From NCBI RefSeq assembly GCF_900103935.1, contig NZ_FNIC01000005.1, positions 124,001 to 188,000 of the forward strand: DNA of 64,000 nucleotides, read 5' to 3'. The notes beneath the pieces were generated by a model that ran no database searches, was not told where the DNA came from, and worked only from the letters and a program-made list of their open reading frames with translations. This stretch comes from Nocardioides szechwanensis. GTDB taxonomy: Bacteria > Actinomycetota > Actinomycetes > Propionibacteriales > Nocardioidaceae. Position 1 is the stretch's first letter, and each line of letters starts with the position of its first letter. The translations under genes were made by a program, and so were the position numbers. Shown piece after piece: positions 31,475 through 39,674 of the stretch.

Positions 31475-31915
31475 ATGACGCTCAAGCTTCATCACCTGCG
31501 CCCGGCGCCCGGAGCCAAGAAGGCCAAGACCCGCGTGGGTCGCGGCGAGGCCTCCAAGGGCAAGACCGCCGGCCGCGGCACCAAGGGCACCAAGGCCCGC
31601 TACCAGGTTCCGGCTGCCTTCGAGGGCGGCCAGATGCCGATCCACATGCGGCTCCCCAAGCTGAAGGGGTTCAAGAACCCCTTCAAGGTGGAGTTCCAGG
31701 TCGTCAACCTCGACCGGATCACCGAGCTGTTCCCCGACGGTGGCGCTGTCACGGTCGACCAGCTCGTGGCCCGCGGCGCTGTCCGCAAGGGTCAGCCGGT
31801 CAAGGTCCTCGGTCAGGGCGAGATCTCGGTCAAGGTCGAGGTGAGCGCCAACGCGTTCTCCTCCTCGGCCAAGGACAAGATCGAGGCCGCCGGCGGCACC
31901 GCGACGCTGGTCTGA
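31475..31915 (+). CDS. rplO: 50S ribosomal protein L15
   Basis: L15 is a late assembly protein of the large subunit. The 146-residue product begins [42 protein letters not shown], the extended basic rRNA arm. The core [31 protein letters not shown] follows. It is the last gene before a large hairpin (31937-31981), so the spc operon seems to end here, with secY transcribed at least partly from its own promoter. Confidence 0.98.
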   Translation: MTLKLHHLRPAPGAKKAKTRVGRGEASKGKTAGRGTKGTKARYQVPAAFEGGQMPIHMRLPKLKGFKNPFKVEFQVVNLDRITELFPDGGAVTVDQLVARGAVRKGQPVKVLGQGEISVKVEVSANAFSSSAKDKIEAAGGTATLV

Positions 31916-31936
31916 CCTGCACCACACGCACGCGTA

Positions 31937-31981
31937 AGGGGCGCTGACCTCCACTCCTCCGGGAGTCGGGTGAGCGCCCCT
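31937..31981 (+). terminator. Terminator after rplO
   Basis: AGGGGCGCT (31937-31945) pairs with AGCGCCCCT (31973-31981), and an inner stem of ACTCC with GGAGT (31953-31966) caps it. The flanking GCACG/CGTGC can extend the stem. There is no long T run. It is a strong candidate for the end of the spc operon. Confidence 0.7.
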
Positions 31982-32010
31982 CGTGCGCATCATGGCGGCC
32001 ACGTAGCGCC

Positions 32011-32019
32011 TGTTAGGCT
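32011..32019 (+). promoter_or_regulatory. Probable extended -10 promoter of secY
   Basis: TGTTAGGCT contains TG, one base, then TAGGCT, the layout of an extended -10 element common in actinobacteria. It lies 51 bases before the secY GTG and just after the rplO terminator. No clear -35 is present. Confidence 0.5.
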
Positions 32020-32070
32020 TCCACGGGTCCTCGAACAGGGCCCGTCACCTGCTTGGAGAAAGAGGATCTA

Positions 32071-33369
32071 GTGCTCAGCGCGTTCGTGAACGCCTTCCGG
32101 ACTCCGGACCTGCGGCGCAAGCTGCTGTTCGTCCTGCTGGTCATCGTGATCTTCAGGGCCGGTTCGCAGATCCCCGCCCCCGGCGTCGACGTCGCCAACG
32201 TCCAGGACTGCCTCGGCAACGCCGAGAACAGCGAGGGCGTCTACAACCTGATCAACCTGTTCTCCGGCGGCGCGCTCCTCCAGCTGACGATCTTCGCGCT
32301 GGGGATCATGCCCTACATCACCGCCAGCATCATCCTGCAGCTGCTCGTCGTGGTCATCCCACGGCTCGAAGCGCTGAAGAAGGAAGGCCAGGCGGGGCAG
32401 ACCAAGATCACCCAGTACACCCGCTACCTGACGCTCGGCCTCGCGCTGCTCCAGGCGACCGGCATCGTGGCGCTGGCCCGTTCCGGCCGACTCCTCCAGA
32501 ACTGCACCGAGCCTCTGCTGCACAGCCAGAGCACCTCGACGTTCCTCGTCCTCGTGATCACGATGACCGCAGGCACCGCCGTGATCATGTGGCTCGGTGA
32601 GCTGATCACCGACCGCGGCGTCGGCAACGGCATGTCCATCCTGATCTTCTGCCAGGTCGTGGCGACCTTCCCGAGCGCCCTCTGGGCGGTCCAGAAGGGC
32701 CAGGGCTGGTGGATCTTCGCGATCGTCATCGCGGTCGGGCTCGTCGTGGTCGCGGCCGTCATCTTCATCGAGCAGGCGCAGCGGCGGATCCCCGTCCAGT
32801 ACGCCCGCCGGATGGTGGGGCGCAAGATGTTCGGCGGGAGCTCGACGTACATCCCGCTCAAGGTCAACCAGGCCGGCATCATCCCCGTCATCTTCGCCTC
32901 CTCGCTGCTCTACCTGCCGGCCATGGCCGTCCAGTTCAACCAGGACAGCGGCTCGCCGTGGGTCGAGTTCATCTCCGACTACCTCGTCAGCGGTGGCCAC
33001 CCGGTCTACATGGCGACGTTCTTCGCCCTCATCGTCTTCTTCACCTACTTCTACGTGTCGATCACCTTCAACCCCACCGAGGTTGCCGACAACATGAAGA
33101 AGTACGGCGGCTTCATCCCCGGAATCCGGGCGGGCAAGCCGACCGAGGACTACCTGTCCTACGTCCTGTCGAGGATCACCCTGCCGGGTGCGCTCTACCT
33201 CGGCCTGATCTCGCTGATCCCCTTGATCGCTCTGGTCCTCATCGACGCGAACCAGAACTTCCCGTTCGGCGGCACCTCGATCCTGATCATGGTGGGTGTT
33301 GCCCTGGACACGGTGAAGCAGATCGAGAGCCAGCTCCAGCAGCGCAACTACGAGGGCTTCCTCCGATAA
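32071..33369 (+). CDS. secY: Protein translocase subunit SecY
   Basis: SecY is the channel of the Sec translocon, which exports and inserts proteins with SecE, SecG and SecA. The 432-residue protein has ten hydrophobic segments. The family signatures are INLFSGGALLQLTIFALGIMPYITASIILQLL (helix 2 region) and SILIFCQVVATFPSAL after GNGMS. The cytoplasmic loop RIPVQYARRMVGRKMFGGSSTYIPLKVNQAGIIPVIFA is conserved. GTG at 32071 gives the usual start LSAFVNAFRTPDLRRKLLF and follows AGAAAGAGG. The unit secY-adk-map follows the conserved bacterial order. Confidence 0.97.
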   Translation: MLSAFVNAFRTPDLRRKLLFVLLVIVIFRAGSQIPAPGVDVANVQDCLGNAENSEGVYNLINLFSGGALLQLTIFALGIMPYITASIILQLLVVVIPRLEALKKEGQAGQTKITQYTRYLTLGLALLQATGIVALARSGRLLQNCTEPLLHSQSTSTFLVLVITMTAGTAVIMWLGELITDRGVGNGMSILIFCQVVATFPSALWAVQKGQGWWIFAIVIAVGLVVVAAVIFIEQAQRRIPVQYARRMVGRKMFGGSSTYIPLKVNQAGIIPVIFASSLLYLPAMAVQFNQDSGSPWVEFISDYLVSGGHPVYMATFFALIVFFTYFYVSITFNPTEVADNMKKYGGFIPGIRAGKPTEDYLSYVLSRITLPGALYLGLISLIPLIALVLIDANQNFPFGGTSILIMVGVALDTVKQIESQLQQRNYEGFLR

Positions 33370-33458
33370 GCGCCCGCTCGAGCATCGATGACTGAACGAC
33401 ACCAGAGCCGGCGGCACGCATGGCGTGTAGTGGGCCAGGACAAGGAGACACGCTCGCT

Positions 33459-34034
33459 ATGCGGCTGATCATCATGGGCCCCCCCGGAGCCGGCAAGGGA
33501 ACGCAGGCGAAGTTCGTCGCCGAGCACTTCAAGATCCCGGCCATCTCCACCGGCGACATCTTCCGCGCCAACGTCACCCGTGGCACCGAGCTCGGTCTCA
33601 AGGCGAAGCAGTACATGGACGCGGGTGACTACGTCCCCGACGAGGTCACCAACCTGATGGTGCGCAACCGCATCGACGAGCCCGACGCCGAGTCCGGGTT
33701 CCTGCTCGACGGTTACCCCCGCACGCTCTCGCAGGTCGAGGAGCTGGACGGGATGATCAAGTTCACCGGCCACGAGCTCGACGCCGTGTTGGTGCTCACG
33801 GTCGACCAGGACGAGATCGTGCAGCGCCTGCTCCAGCGTGCCGAGCTCGAGGGCCGCGCCGACGACACCGAGGACGTCATCCGGCGCCGCCAGGAGCTCT
33901 ACACCGAGCAGACCGAACCGCTGATCGAGGTCTACCGCGGTCGCGGCATCCTCGTCGAGCTCGACGGCATGGGCGAGGTCGACGACGTCACCCAGCGGAT
34001 CTTCGACGCGCTGGACGTCGTACCCCAGAGCTGA
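33459..34034 (+). CDS. adk: Adenylate kinase, short form
   Basis: Adenylate kinase interconverts ATP plus AMP and two ADP. The 191-residue product has the P-loop [10 protein letters not shown] (about residue 7), the AMP-binding [10 protein letters not shown] and the signature [16 protein letters not shown]. The lid is the short zinc-free loop [18 protein letters not shown], as in mycobacterial enzymes, not the long lid of E. coli. ATG at 33459 is preceded by AAGGAG. It follows secY by 89 bases and precedes map by 13. Confidence 0.97.
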   Translation: MRLIIMGPPGAGKGTQAKFVAEHFKIPAISTGDIFRANVTRGTELGLKAKQYMDAGDYVPDEVTNLMVRNRIDEPDAESGFLLDGYPRTLSQVEELDGMIKFTGHELDAVLVLTVDQDEIVQRLLQRAELEGRADDTEDVIRRRQELYTEQTEPLIEVYRGRGILVELDGMGEVDDVTQRIFDALDVVPQS

Positions 34035-34047
34035 CCGGCCGCCGATC

Positions 34048-34866
34048 ATGGGCCTCCTCGACCGTGGGATCGAGATCAAGACCCCCGAGCAGGTCGACGC
34101 CATGCGTTGCGCCGGGCTCGTCGTAGGGCGCACGCTCGAGCTGATGCGCTCCAGCGCGCGGGCCGGGATCTCCACGGGCGAGCTCGACGCCATCGCGGAG
34201 GACCACATCCGCGCCTCGGGGGCGACCCCGTCGTTCAAGGGCTACCACGGCTTCCCCGGCTCGATCTGCGCCTCGGTCAACGACGAGGTGGTCCACGGGA
34301 TCCCCGGGCCGCGGGTCCTCGCCGACGGCGACCTGGTCTCGATCGACTGTGGGGCGATCGTCGACGGCTGGCACGGCGACGCGGCGATCACGGTCGCCGT
34401 GGGGGAGGTGTCCGACGAGCTGCACCACCTGATGCGGGTCACCGAGGAGGCCATGTGGCGCGGCATCGCCGCGGCCCGGCCCGGCGGCCGGGTCTCCGAC
34501 ATCTCGCACGCAGTCGAGCAGCACGTCCGCTCCAGTGGGAACTTCGGGATCCTCGAGGACTACACCGGCCACGGCATCGGCACCCAGATGCACCAGCCGC
34601 CCGACGTCCCCAACTACGGCAAGGCGGGACGCGGCCCCAAGCTGGTCCGGGGCCTGGCCCTCGCCGTCGAGCCGATGATCACGCTCGGCACCAAGGAGTC
34701 CGAGGTGCTCGAGGACGACTGGACCGTCGTCACCGCCGACGGCTCCTGGGCGGCCCACTTCGAGCACACCTTCACCCTCACCCCGCAGGGCGCCTGGGTG
34801 CTCACCGCGCTCGACGGCGGCGAGGAGATGCTCGGCCGGCTCGGCGTTCCATTCGGCGGCCGTTGA
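34048..34866 (+). CDS. map: Methionine aminopeptidase type I
   Basis: This enzyme removes the initiator methionine from nascent proteins. The 272-residue product has the metal ligands in order: aspartates in SIDCGAIVDGWHGDAAI, histidine in GHGIGTQMHQPPDVPNYG and glutamates in LAVEPMITLG and AHFEHTFTL. The substrate-side histidine lies in GYHGFPGSICASVNDEVVHG. It lacks the N-terminal SH3-binding extension of some mycobacterial copies. It ends the secY-adk-map unit and is followed by two hairpins. Confidence 0.96.
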   Translation: MGLLDRGIEIKTPEQVDAMRCAGLVVGRTLELMRSSARAGISTGELDAIAEDHIRASGATPSFKGYHGFPGSICASVNDEVVHGIPGPRVLADGDLVSIDCGAIVDGWHGDAAITVAVGEVSDELHHLMRVTEEAMWRGIAAARPGGRVSDISHAVEQHVRSSGNFGILEDYTGHGIGTQMHQPPDVPNYGKAGRGPKLVRGLALAVEPMITLGTKESEVLEDDWTVVTADGSWAAHFEHTFTLTPQGAWVLTALDGGEEMLGRLGVPFGGR

Positions 34867-34910
34867 GGCCTTCGGCCTCAATTGGGAGTACTCGCTTCGC
34901 TCGTACTCCC
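34863..34910 (+). terminator. Two tandem hairpins after map
   Basis: TTGAGGCC-TTC-GGCCTCAA (34863-34881) begins on the last bases of the map stop. It is followed at once by GGGAGTAC (34884-34891) pairing with GTACTCCC (34903-34910) around TCGCTTCGCTC. Two consecutive stems after an operon suggest a terminator. The repeat-like TTCGGCC and CTTCGCTCG blocks also suggest an interspersed palindromic element. Confidence 0.65.
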
Positions 34911-34982
34911 GGCAGGGCTCGTGATTGCCCACGTCCGCCGCCGTTTTCCGTGGGGCGCGGCGGGCGTGGAATGATGGGTCAC

Positions 34983-35090
34983 GTAGGAGGGGAGTATTCC
35001 TTTCGCTGCGGTGTCGTCAGCACGACCAGCGTCTCGGCGCGGTCCGGGGCCGTGGGTCGCTTGCGAGCGGCGGAAGAGACCTCTGGAGAT
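34983..35090 (+). promoter_or_regulatory. yybP-ykoY manganese riboswitch
   Basis: The region before the TerC gene carries the conserved pieces of this Mn2+-sensing RNA in the right order: GGGGAGTA (34989-34996), GTCGTCAGCA (35013-35022) and GAAGAGACCTCTGG (35073-35086). The class often precedes TerC-family and MntP manganese exporters, as here. ACCTCTGGAG at the 3' edge of the aptamer (35079-35088) is repeated exactly at the ribosome-binding site (35104-35113). This suggests competition for a common partner as the switch. The element was recognised by eye and not folded by software. Confidence 0.8.
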
Positions 35091-35119
35091 CAGACGTCCC
35101 CTCACCTCTGGAGTCCCCT

Positions 35120-36109
35120 GTGGAAGTTTCGACCCTTGAATGGGCCATCACGATCGGCGTCACGGTTGCCGTGCTGCTCTTCGACGTGGTCGTCATCGCC
35201 CGCGACCCGCACGAGCCGACCATGCGTGAGTGCGCCGTCGCCCTCACCGTCTACATCGGGGCTGCGATCGCCTTCGGTGTGTGGGTGCTGCTCTTTCACG
35301 GCCACGACTACGGGGTGGAGTTCTTCGCCGGCTGGCTGACGGAGTACAGCCTGTCGATGGACAACCTGTTCGTCTTCATCATCTTGATGGCGGCGCTCAA
35401 GGTCCCCCGCGAGCTCCAGCAGGAAGCCCTGATGGTGGGCATCATCCTGGCGCTGATCTTCCGCGCGATCTTCATCGCCCTCGGCTACCAGCTGATCGAG
35501 AACTTCTCGTTCGTCTTCTACGTCTTCGGCGCGTTCCTCGTCTACACGGCCTACAGCCTGGTCAAGAGCTACCGGACGCACGACGACGAGCACCCCGAGG
35601 ACAACCCGGTGGTCAAGTTCGCGCAGAACCACATGAACGTCGGCGAGGAGTTCCGCGGCCTCAAGCTCTGGTACAAGGAGAACGGCGCTCGCGTGGTCTC
35701 CCCGATGCTGATCGTGATCATCGCGCTCGGCAGCACCGACATCCTCTTCGCACTGGACTCGATCCCGGCGATCTTCGGCATCACCCAGGAGCCCTACCTG
35801 GTCTTCGCCGCCAACGTCTTCGCGCTGATGGGCCTGCGCCAGCTCTACTTCCTGCTCGGCGGTCTGCTCAAGCGCCTGGTCTACCTGTCGCTGGGGCTGT
35901 CCTTCATCCTCGCGTTCATCGGCGTCAAGCTGGTGCTGCACGCCCTGCACGAGAACGAGCTGCCGTTCATCAACGGCGGCGAGCACGTGAAGGTCCCGGA
36001 GATCAGCTCGTTGATGAGCCTCGGCGTGATCATCGTGACTCTCGTGCTCACCGCGGTGCTGAGCCTGCGCAAGGACAAGGCGATCCAAGAGGCCGAGGCC
36101 GCGCGCTAG
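35120..36109 (+). CDS. TerC-family integral membrane protein
   Basis: A 329-residue protein with about nine hydrophobic segments, of the TerC/Alx family, several members of which export manganese. The family motifs are FAGWLTEYSLSMDNLFVFIILM (about residue 70) and ALGSTDILFALDSIPAIFGITQEPYLVFAANVFALMGLRQLYFLL, with conserved acidic residues within helices that could bind a metal. GTG at 35120 (MEVSTLEWAITIGVTVAVLL) follows CTGGAG. The manganese riboswitch upstream supports a role in manganese efflux or metallation of secreted proteins. Tellurite resistance is the historical name only. Confidence 0.92.
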   Translation: MEVSTLEWAITIGVTVAVLLFDVVVIARDPHEPTMRECAVALTVYIGAAIAFGVWVLLFHGHDYGVEFFAGWLTEYSLSMDNLFVFIILMAALKVPRELQQEALMVGIILALIFRAIFIALGYQLIENFSFVFYVFGAFLVYTAYSLVKSYRTHDDEHPEDNPVVKFAQNHMNVGEEFRGLKLWYKENGARVVSPMLIVIIALGSTDILFALDSIPAIFGITQEPYLVFAANVFALMGLRQLYFLLGGLLKRLVYLSLGLSFILAFIGVKLVLHALHENELPFINGGEHVKVPEISSLMSLGVIIVTLVLTAVLSLRKDKAIQEAEAAR

Positions 36110-36133
36110 GCGCAGGCCCCGGGGTTCGCCTAG
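36106..36133 (+). terminator. Possible terminator after the TerC gene
   Basis: CTAGGCG (36106-36112), which includes the stop codon, pairs with CGCCTAG (36127-36133), and GCCCC/GGGG (36116-36124) could form a tight inner stem. It is GC-rich and without a T run. Confidence 0.4.
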
Positions 36134-36156
36134 GGGTCGACGCCGAGCGCCGAGGA

Positions 36157-36196
36157 GATCTGCGCCGACTCGGCATGCGATCTGCGCCGGCTCGGC
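36157..36196. repeat. Direct repeat before the flavin monooxygenase gene
   Basis: GATCTGCGCCGACTCGGC (36157-36174) recurs as GATCTGCGCCGGCTCGGC (36179-36196), with one mismatch and a 22-base period, about two helical turns. It lies 37 bases before the next gene. It could be a tandem operator or just a small duplication. Confidence 0.4.
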
Positions 36197-36232
36197 GGAA
36201 TGAACAGTCGCAGGGGCAGGTTGGGAAGGGTG

Positions 36233-37279
36233 ATGTCTTCCTCCATGCCTGCCCTGTCCGTGCTCGACCTGGTCCCGGTGCGCAGCGACCAGACGACCGG
36301 TGACGCGATCGCGGCCACCCTGGCGCTGGCCCGGGTCGCCGACGACCTCGGGTTCCGCCGCTACTGGCTCGCGGAGCACCACAACATGCCGGCGGTGGCG
36401 GCGACCAACCCGCCGGTGCTGATCTCGATGGTCGCCGGTGCGACGTCTCGGATCCGGGTCGGCTCCGGCGGCGTGATGCTGCCCAACCACGCGCCCCTCG
36501 TGGTGGCCGAGCAGTTCGCGCTGCTGGAGGCCGCCTACCCCGGCCGCGTCGACCTCGGCATCGGTCGCGCGCCGGGCACCGACCCGGTGACCAGCTGGGC
36601 GCTGCGCCACGGCGCCGGCGGTGTCACCGACGAGGCGGTCTCGCTCTTCCCGGAGTACGTCGACAACGTGCTGGCGATGATGGAGCCCGAGGGTGTCGGG
36701 CTGGCCGTCCAGGGTCGACGCCACGTCCTACGCGCCACCCCGGCCGCGACGTCGGTGCCGCAGATCTGGCTCCTCGGCTCGTCGGACTACTCCGCGCGGC
36801 TGGCCGCCGAGAAGGGCATGCCCTACGTCTTCGCCCACCACTTCTCCGGGGAGGGCACCGCGGAGGCGCTCGAGCTCTACCGGTCGCGGTTCGTGCCGTC
36901 GCCCGAGCTCGCCGAGCCGCGCACCTTCCTCACCGTCAACGCCTGCGTCGCCGACACGGCCGAGGAGGCGCAGCGGCTCGCGCTGCCCCAGCTGCTCCAG
37001 ATGGTGGCGCTGCGGACCGGCCAGCCGCTGACCCCCCAGCGCACGGTCGAGGACGCCGAGCGCGAGGGCGTCCCCGACGCCCACCGCGGCCTCGTGCAGG
37101 CAATGGCGGCGCGCTGGGTGATCGGCGGTCCCGAGCAGGCCCGGGCTCGGGTGGCGGAGCTCGCCGCGACGTACGGCGTCGACGAGGTCATGGTCCACCC
37201 GGTCGCCGGCGCCCTGGCCGGCACCGACCCCGCCTCCGGCCCCGCGCGCGAGGAGACGCTGCGCCTCCTGGCGAAGTAG
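36233..37279 (+). CDS. LLM-class flavin-dependent oxidoreductase
   Basis: A 348-residue enzyme of the bacterial luciferase-like monooxygenase superfamily, MsnO8-like branch. It begins MPALSVLDLVPVRSDQTTGDA after a few residues and has YWLAEHHNMPAVAATNPPVL, GGVMLPNHAPLVVAEQFALL and RVDLGIGRAPGTDP, which define the group. These enzymes use reduced FMN or F420 and are TIM barrels. ATG at 36233 or 36245 may start it; GGGAAGGG lies just before. It is probably monocistronic. The substrate is unknown. Confidence 0.88.
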   Translation: MSSSMPALSVLDLVPVRSDQTTGDAIAATLALARVADDLGFRRYWLAEHHNMPAVAATNPPVLISMVAGATSRIRVGSGGVMLPNHAPLVVAEQFALLEAAYPGRVDLGIGRAPGTDPVTSWALRHGAGGVTDEAVSLFPEYVDNVLAMMEPEGVGLAVQGRRHVLRATPAATSVPQIWLLGSSDYSARLAAEKGMPYVFAHHFSGEGTAEALELYRSRFVPSPELAEPRTFLTVNACVADTAEEAQRLALPQLLQMVALRTGQPLTPQRTVEDAEREGVPDAHRGLVQAMAARWVIGGPEQARARVAELAATYGVDEVMVHPVAGALAGTDPASGPAREETLRLLAK

Positions 37280-37524
37280 CCCGGCCGGATTCGTGTTTCA
37301 CCCGGGTTATCTCGTAAACTGGCGTGTCGGCCCAACGTGGGTCTGCTCTGCGGTGCCTCGCGGCTGCCCGGAGCGCGTCCGTCACTCTCGCAAGAGTGGG
37401 TCGAACGTGCGCCCGGACTGAGGTGTCGGGGAGCGATCCTACGAGGTCCACCGGTCACCTGGCCGGAGGTTCCCGGGCCGTCGGTAGCAACGACGCGACA
37501 TCCAGACAACAGATTGTGGAGGAC
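37280..37524 (+). promoter_or_regulatory. infA leader region
   Basis: No gene is supported in these 245 bases. GTAAACT near 37313-37319 could be a -10 element, about 200 bases before infA. The rest would be an unusually long 5' leader, ending in GTGGAGGA just before the start codon. Short inverted pairs such as ACTCTCGCAAGAGT (37383-37396) are present. The promoter call is weak. Confidence 0.35.
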
Positions 37525-37746
37525 ATGCCGAAGAAAGAAGGCGTGATCGAGCTCGAGGGAACCATCACGGAGGCCCTCCCCAACGCCATGTTCCGCGTAG
37601 AGCTGAGCAATGGCCACAAGGTGCTCGCCCACATCAGCGGCAAGATGCGCCAGCACTACATCCGGATCCTCCCTGAGGACCGTGTGGTGGTGGAGCTCTC
37701 GCCGTATGACCTCACCCGGGGTCGCATCGTCTACCGCTACAAGTAA
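37525..37746 (+). CDS. infA: Translation initiation factor IF-1
   Basis: IF-1 is an OB-fold protein that occupies the A site during initiation. The 73-residue product begins [54 protein letters not shown], matching the family almost throughout. ATG at 37525 follows GGAGGA. The open frame upstream is leader sequence. It is the first gene of the infA-rpmJ-rpsM-rpsK-rpsD-rpoA-rplQ group and precedes rpmJ by 29 bases. Confidence 0.98.
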   Translation: MPKKEGVIELEGTITEALPNAMFRVELSNGHKVLAHISGKMRQHYIRILPEDRVVVELSPYDLTRGRIVYRYK

Positions 37747-37775
37747 GCAGCCGACCCGAGTAAGAAAGGGCTGAC

Positions 37776-37889
37776 ATGAAGGTCAACCCGAGCGTCAAGA
37801 AGATCTGTGACAAGTGCAAGACGATCCGTCGTCACGGCGTTGTCATGGTGATCTGCGAGAACCCGCGTCACAAGCAGCGCCAGGGCTGA
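37776..37889 (+). CDS. rpmJ: 50S ribosomal protein L36
   Basis: L36 is the smallest large-subunit protein and contacts 23S rRNA near the GTPase centre. The 37-residue product starts [19 protein letters not shown] and ends NPRHKQRQG. It keeps the zinc ligands C-x2-C, a further C and a final H, so it is the zinc form. ATG 37776 is preceded by AGAAAGGG. It is conserved in position between infA and rpsM. Confidence 0.97.
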   Translation: MKVNPSVKKICDKCKTIRRHGVVMVICENPRHKQRQG

Positions 37890-38074
37890 GCATCGCTCCC
37901 GGCACTGGACAACTGAACAACCCATCAACGTGAACGCTTAGCCCACAGCACCATCGTGGGCGAACCACCTCCGGAGCAGAAGGCCGGAGCTCCGTCCGAC
38001 GGACGGGGGCGCGTCACGATCGAAACCTCTGTGAACCACCGAAGGACACACGTCCTTCAAGAAAGGGCCATCAC
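37890..38074 (+). promoter_or_regulatory. Leader between rpmJ and rpsM
   Basis: This 185-base gap has no gene. It has a hairpin GCCCAC (37941-37946) with GTGGGC (37956-37961) and a short GTCCGACGGAC palindrome near 37996-38006. In E. coli the alpha-operon leader upstream of rpsM binds S4 and forms a pseudoknot; a comparable structure cannot be shown by eye here. The region ends in AAGAAAGGG before rpsM. Confidence 0.4.
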
Positions 38075-38449
38075 ATGGCACGCCTTGTTGGTGTCGACCT
38101 CCCGCGCGACAAGCGCATCGAGATCGCACTCACCTACATCTACGGCATCGGCCGTACCCGTTCCCAGCAGCTGCTCGCACTCACCGGGGTCGACCCGAAC
38201 ATGCGCGTGCACCAGATGGGCGACGAAGAGCTGGTCAAGCTCCGCGACGCGATCGAGGGCAACTTCAAGATCGAGGGCGACCTCCGTCGAGAGGTCCAGG
38301 CAGACATCCGTCGCAAGATCGAGATCGGCAGCTACCAGGGTCGCCGCCACCGTCAGGGCCTCCCGGTCCGCGGTCAGCGCACCAAGACCAACGCCCGCAC
38401 CCGCAAGGGTCCGAAGCGCACGGTTGCCGGCAAGAAGAAGGCCAAGTGA
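38075..38449 (+). CDS. rpsM: 30S ribosomal protein S13
   Basis: S13 lies in the head of the small subunit and contacts the P-site tRNA and L5. The 124-residue product begins [34 protein letters not shown] and ends with the basic tail [30 protein letters not shown], which reaches the tRNA. Length and motifs are standard. A UUCG-capped hairpin follows before rpsK. Confidence 0.98.
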   Translation: MARLVGVDLPRDKRIEIALTYIYGIGRTRSQQLLALTGVDPNMRVHQMGDEELVKLRDAIEGNFKIEGDLRREVQADIRRKIEIGSYQGRRHRQGLPVRGQRTKTNARTRKGPKRTVAGKKKAK

Positions 38450-38452
38450 CCC

Positions 38453-38468
38453 CACGCGTTCGCGCGTG
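38453..38468 (+). terminator. UUCG-loop hairpin between rpsM and rpsK
   Basis: CACGCG (38453-38458) and CGCGTG (38463-38468) flank TTCG, giving an exceptionally stable tetraloop hairpin four bases after the rpsM stop. Inside an operon it more likely stabilises or processes RNA than terminates fully. Confidence 0.55.
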
Positions 38469-38513
38469 TCACTGCCTTCCTAACTCACAGACCAGCTAAC
38501 ACAGGAGAACTGC

Positions 38514-38918
38514 ATGCCTCCCAAGGCTCGTGCGGCCGGCGCCAAGAAGGTCCGCCGCAAGGAGAAGAAGAACATCGCTCAGGGCGAAGCCCACATCAAG
38601 AGCACGTTCAACAACACCATCGTCACGATCACCGACCCCACGGGTGCGGTCATCTCGTGGGCCTCTGCCGGCACCGTCGGCTTCAAGGGCTCGCGCAAGT
38701 CCACGCCGTACGCCGCCCAGATGGCCGCCGAGGCCGCTGGCCGTCGTGCCATGGACCACGGCATGAAGAAGATCGACGTCTTCGTCAAGGGCCCGGGTTC
38801 GGGCCGCGAGACCGCGATCCGGTCGCTGGGTGCCATCGGCCTCGAGGTCGGCACCATCCAGGACGTCACGCCCACCCCCCACAACGGTTGCCGCCCGCCC
38901 AAGCGCCGGCGCGTCTGA
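38514..38918 (+). CDS. rpsK: 30S ribosomal protein S11
   Basis: S11 binds the platform of the small subunit near the E site. The 134-residue product begins [41 protein letters not shown] and has the signature [54 protein letters not shown] precedes the start. It is typical. Confidence 0.98.
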   Translation: MPPKARAAGAKKVRRKEKKNIAQGEAHIKSTFNNTIVTITDPTGAVISWASAGTVGFKGSRKSTPYAAQMAAEAAGRRAMDHGMKKIDVFVKGPGSGRETAIRSLGAIGLEVGTIQDVTPTPHNGCRPPKRRRV

Positions 38919-38944
38919 CCCGAGACTGAGAAAGAGAGACTGAC

Positions 38945-39553
38945 ATGGCCCGTTACACCGGACCCTTGACCAGGAAGTCGCGCCGTCTCGGTGTCGACCT
39001 CGTTGGTGGAGACGCAGCGTTCGAGAAGCGTCCGTACCCTCCCGGCCAGCACGGCCGCGCGCGCATCAAGGAGGGCGAGTACCGCTCTCAGCTGCACGAG
39101 AAGCAGAAGGCTCGCTTCACCTACGGCGTGATGGAGAAGCAGTTCCACAACTACTACAAGGAGGCCTCGCGTCGTACCGGCAAGACCGGTGACAACCTCC
39201 TGCAGCTGCTCGAGTGCCGCCTCGACAACGTGGTCTACCGCGGTGGGTTCGCCCGCACGCGCCGCCACGCCCGCCAGCTGGTCAACCACGGCCACTTCCT
39301 GGTCAACGGCAAGAAGGTCGACATCCCGTCGTTCCAGGTCTCGGCCTACGACATCATCGACGTGCGCGAGAAGTCGCTCGAGATGACGCCGTTCATCGTG
39401 GCGCGCGAGACCTTCGGCGAGCGGATCGTCCCGGCCTGGCTCGAGTCCCTGCCCAACCGGATGCGGATCCTGGTCCACCAGGTCCCCGTCCGGGCGCAGA
39501 TCGACATGCCGATCCAGGAGCAGCTGATCGTCGAGTTCTACTCCAAGAAGTGA
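38945..39553 (+). CDS. rpsD: 30S ribosomal protein S4
   Basis: S4 nucleates assembly of the 5' domain of 16S rRNA and in E. coli represses the alpha operon. The 202-residue product begins MARYTGPLTRKSRRLGVDLVGGD and has the S4 RNA-binding domain near residue 93 ([38 protein letters not shown]). The N-terminal zinc cysteines of some S4 forms are absent; this is the zinc-free actinobacterial type. A strong hairpin follows directly. Confidence 0.98.
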   Translation: MARYTGPLTRKSRRLGVDLVGGDAAFEKRPYPPGQHGRARIKEGEYRSQLHEKQKARFTYGVMEKQFHNYYKEASRRTGKTGDNLLQLLECRLDNVVYRGGFARTRRHARQLVNHGHFLVNGKKVDIPSFQVSAYDIIDVREKSLEMTPFIVARETFGERIVPAWLESLPNRMRILVHQVPVRAQIDMPIQEQLIVEFYSKK

Positions 39554-39559
39554 AAGCGT

Positions 39560-39586
39560 CGGTGGCCGGGCCCAGCCCGGCCACCG
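39560..39586 (+). terminator. 12-bp perfect hairpin between rpsD and rpoA
   Basis: CGGTGGCCGGGC (39560-39571) pairs perfectly with GCCCGGCCACCG (39575-39586) around CCA. It begins 7 bases after the rpsD stop. With no T run it fits an actinobacterial terminator, perhaps partial, so rpoA may have its own promoter in the remaining 88 bases. Confidence 0.65.
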
Positions 39587-39674
39587 CTCGCACGTACGTC
39601 TCAGCAGTCACCACGCCATCATCAGCGCAGTTCGGATCCGTCAAATAGCGGGTGGGTCCGGAAAGGAAGAATAA

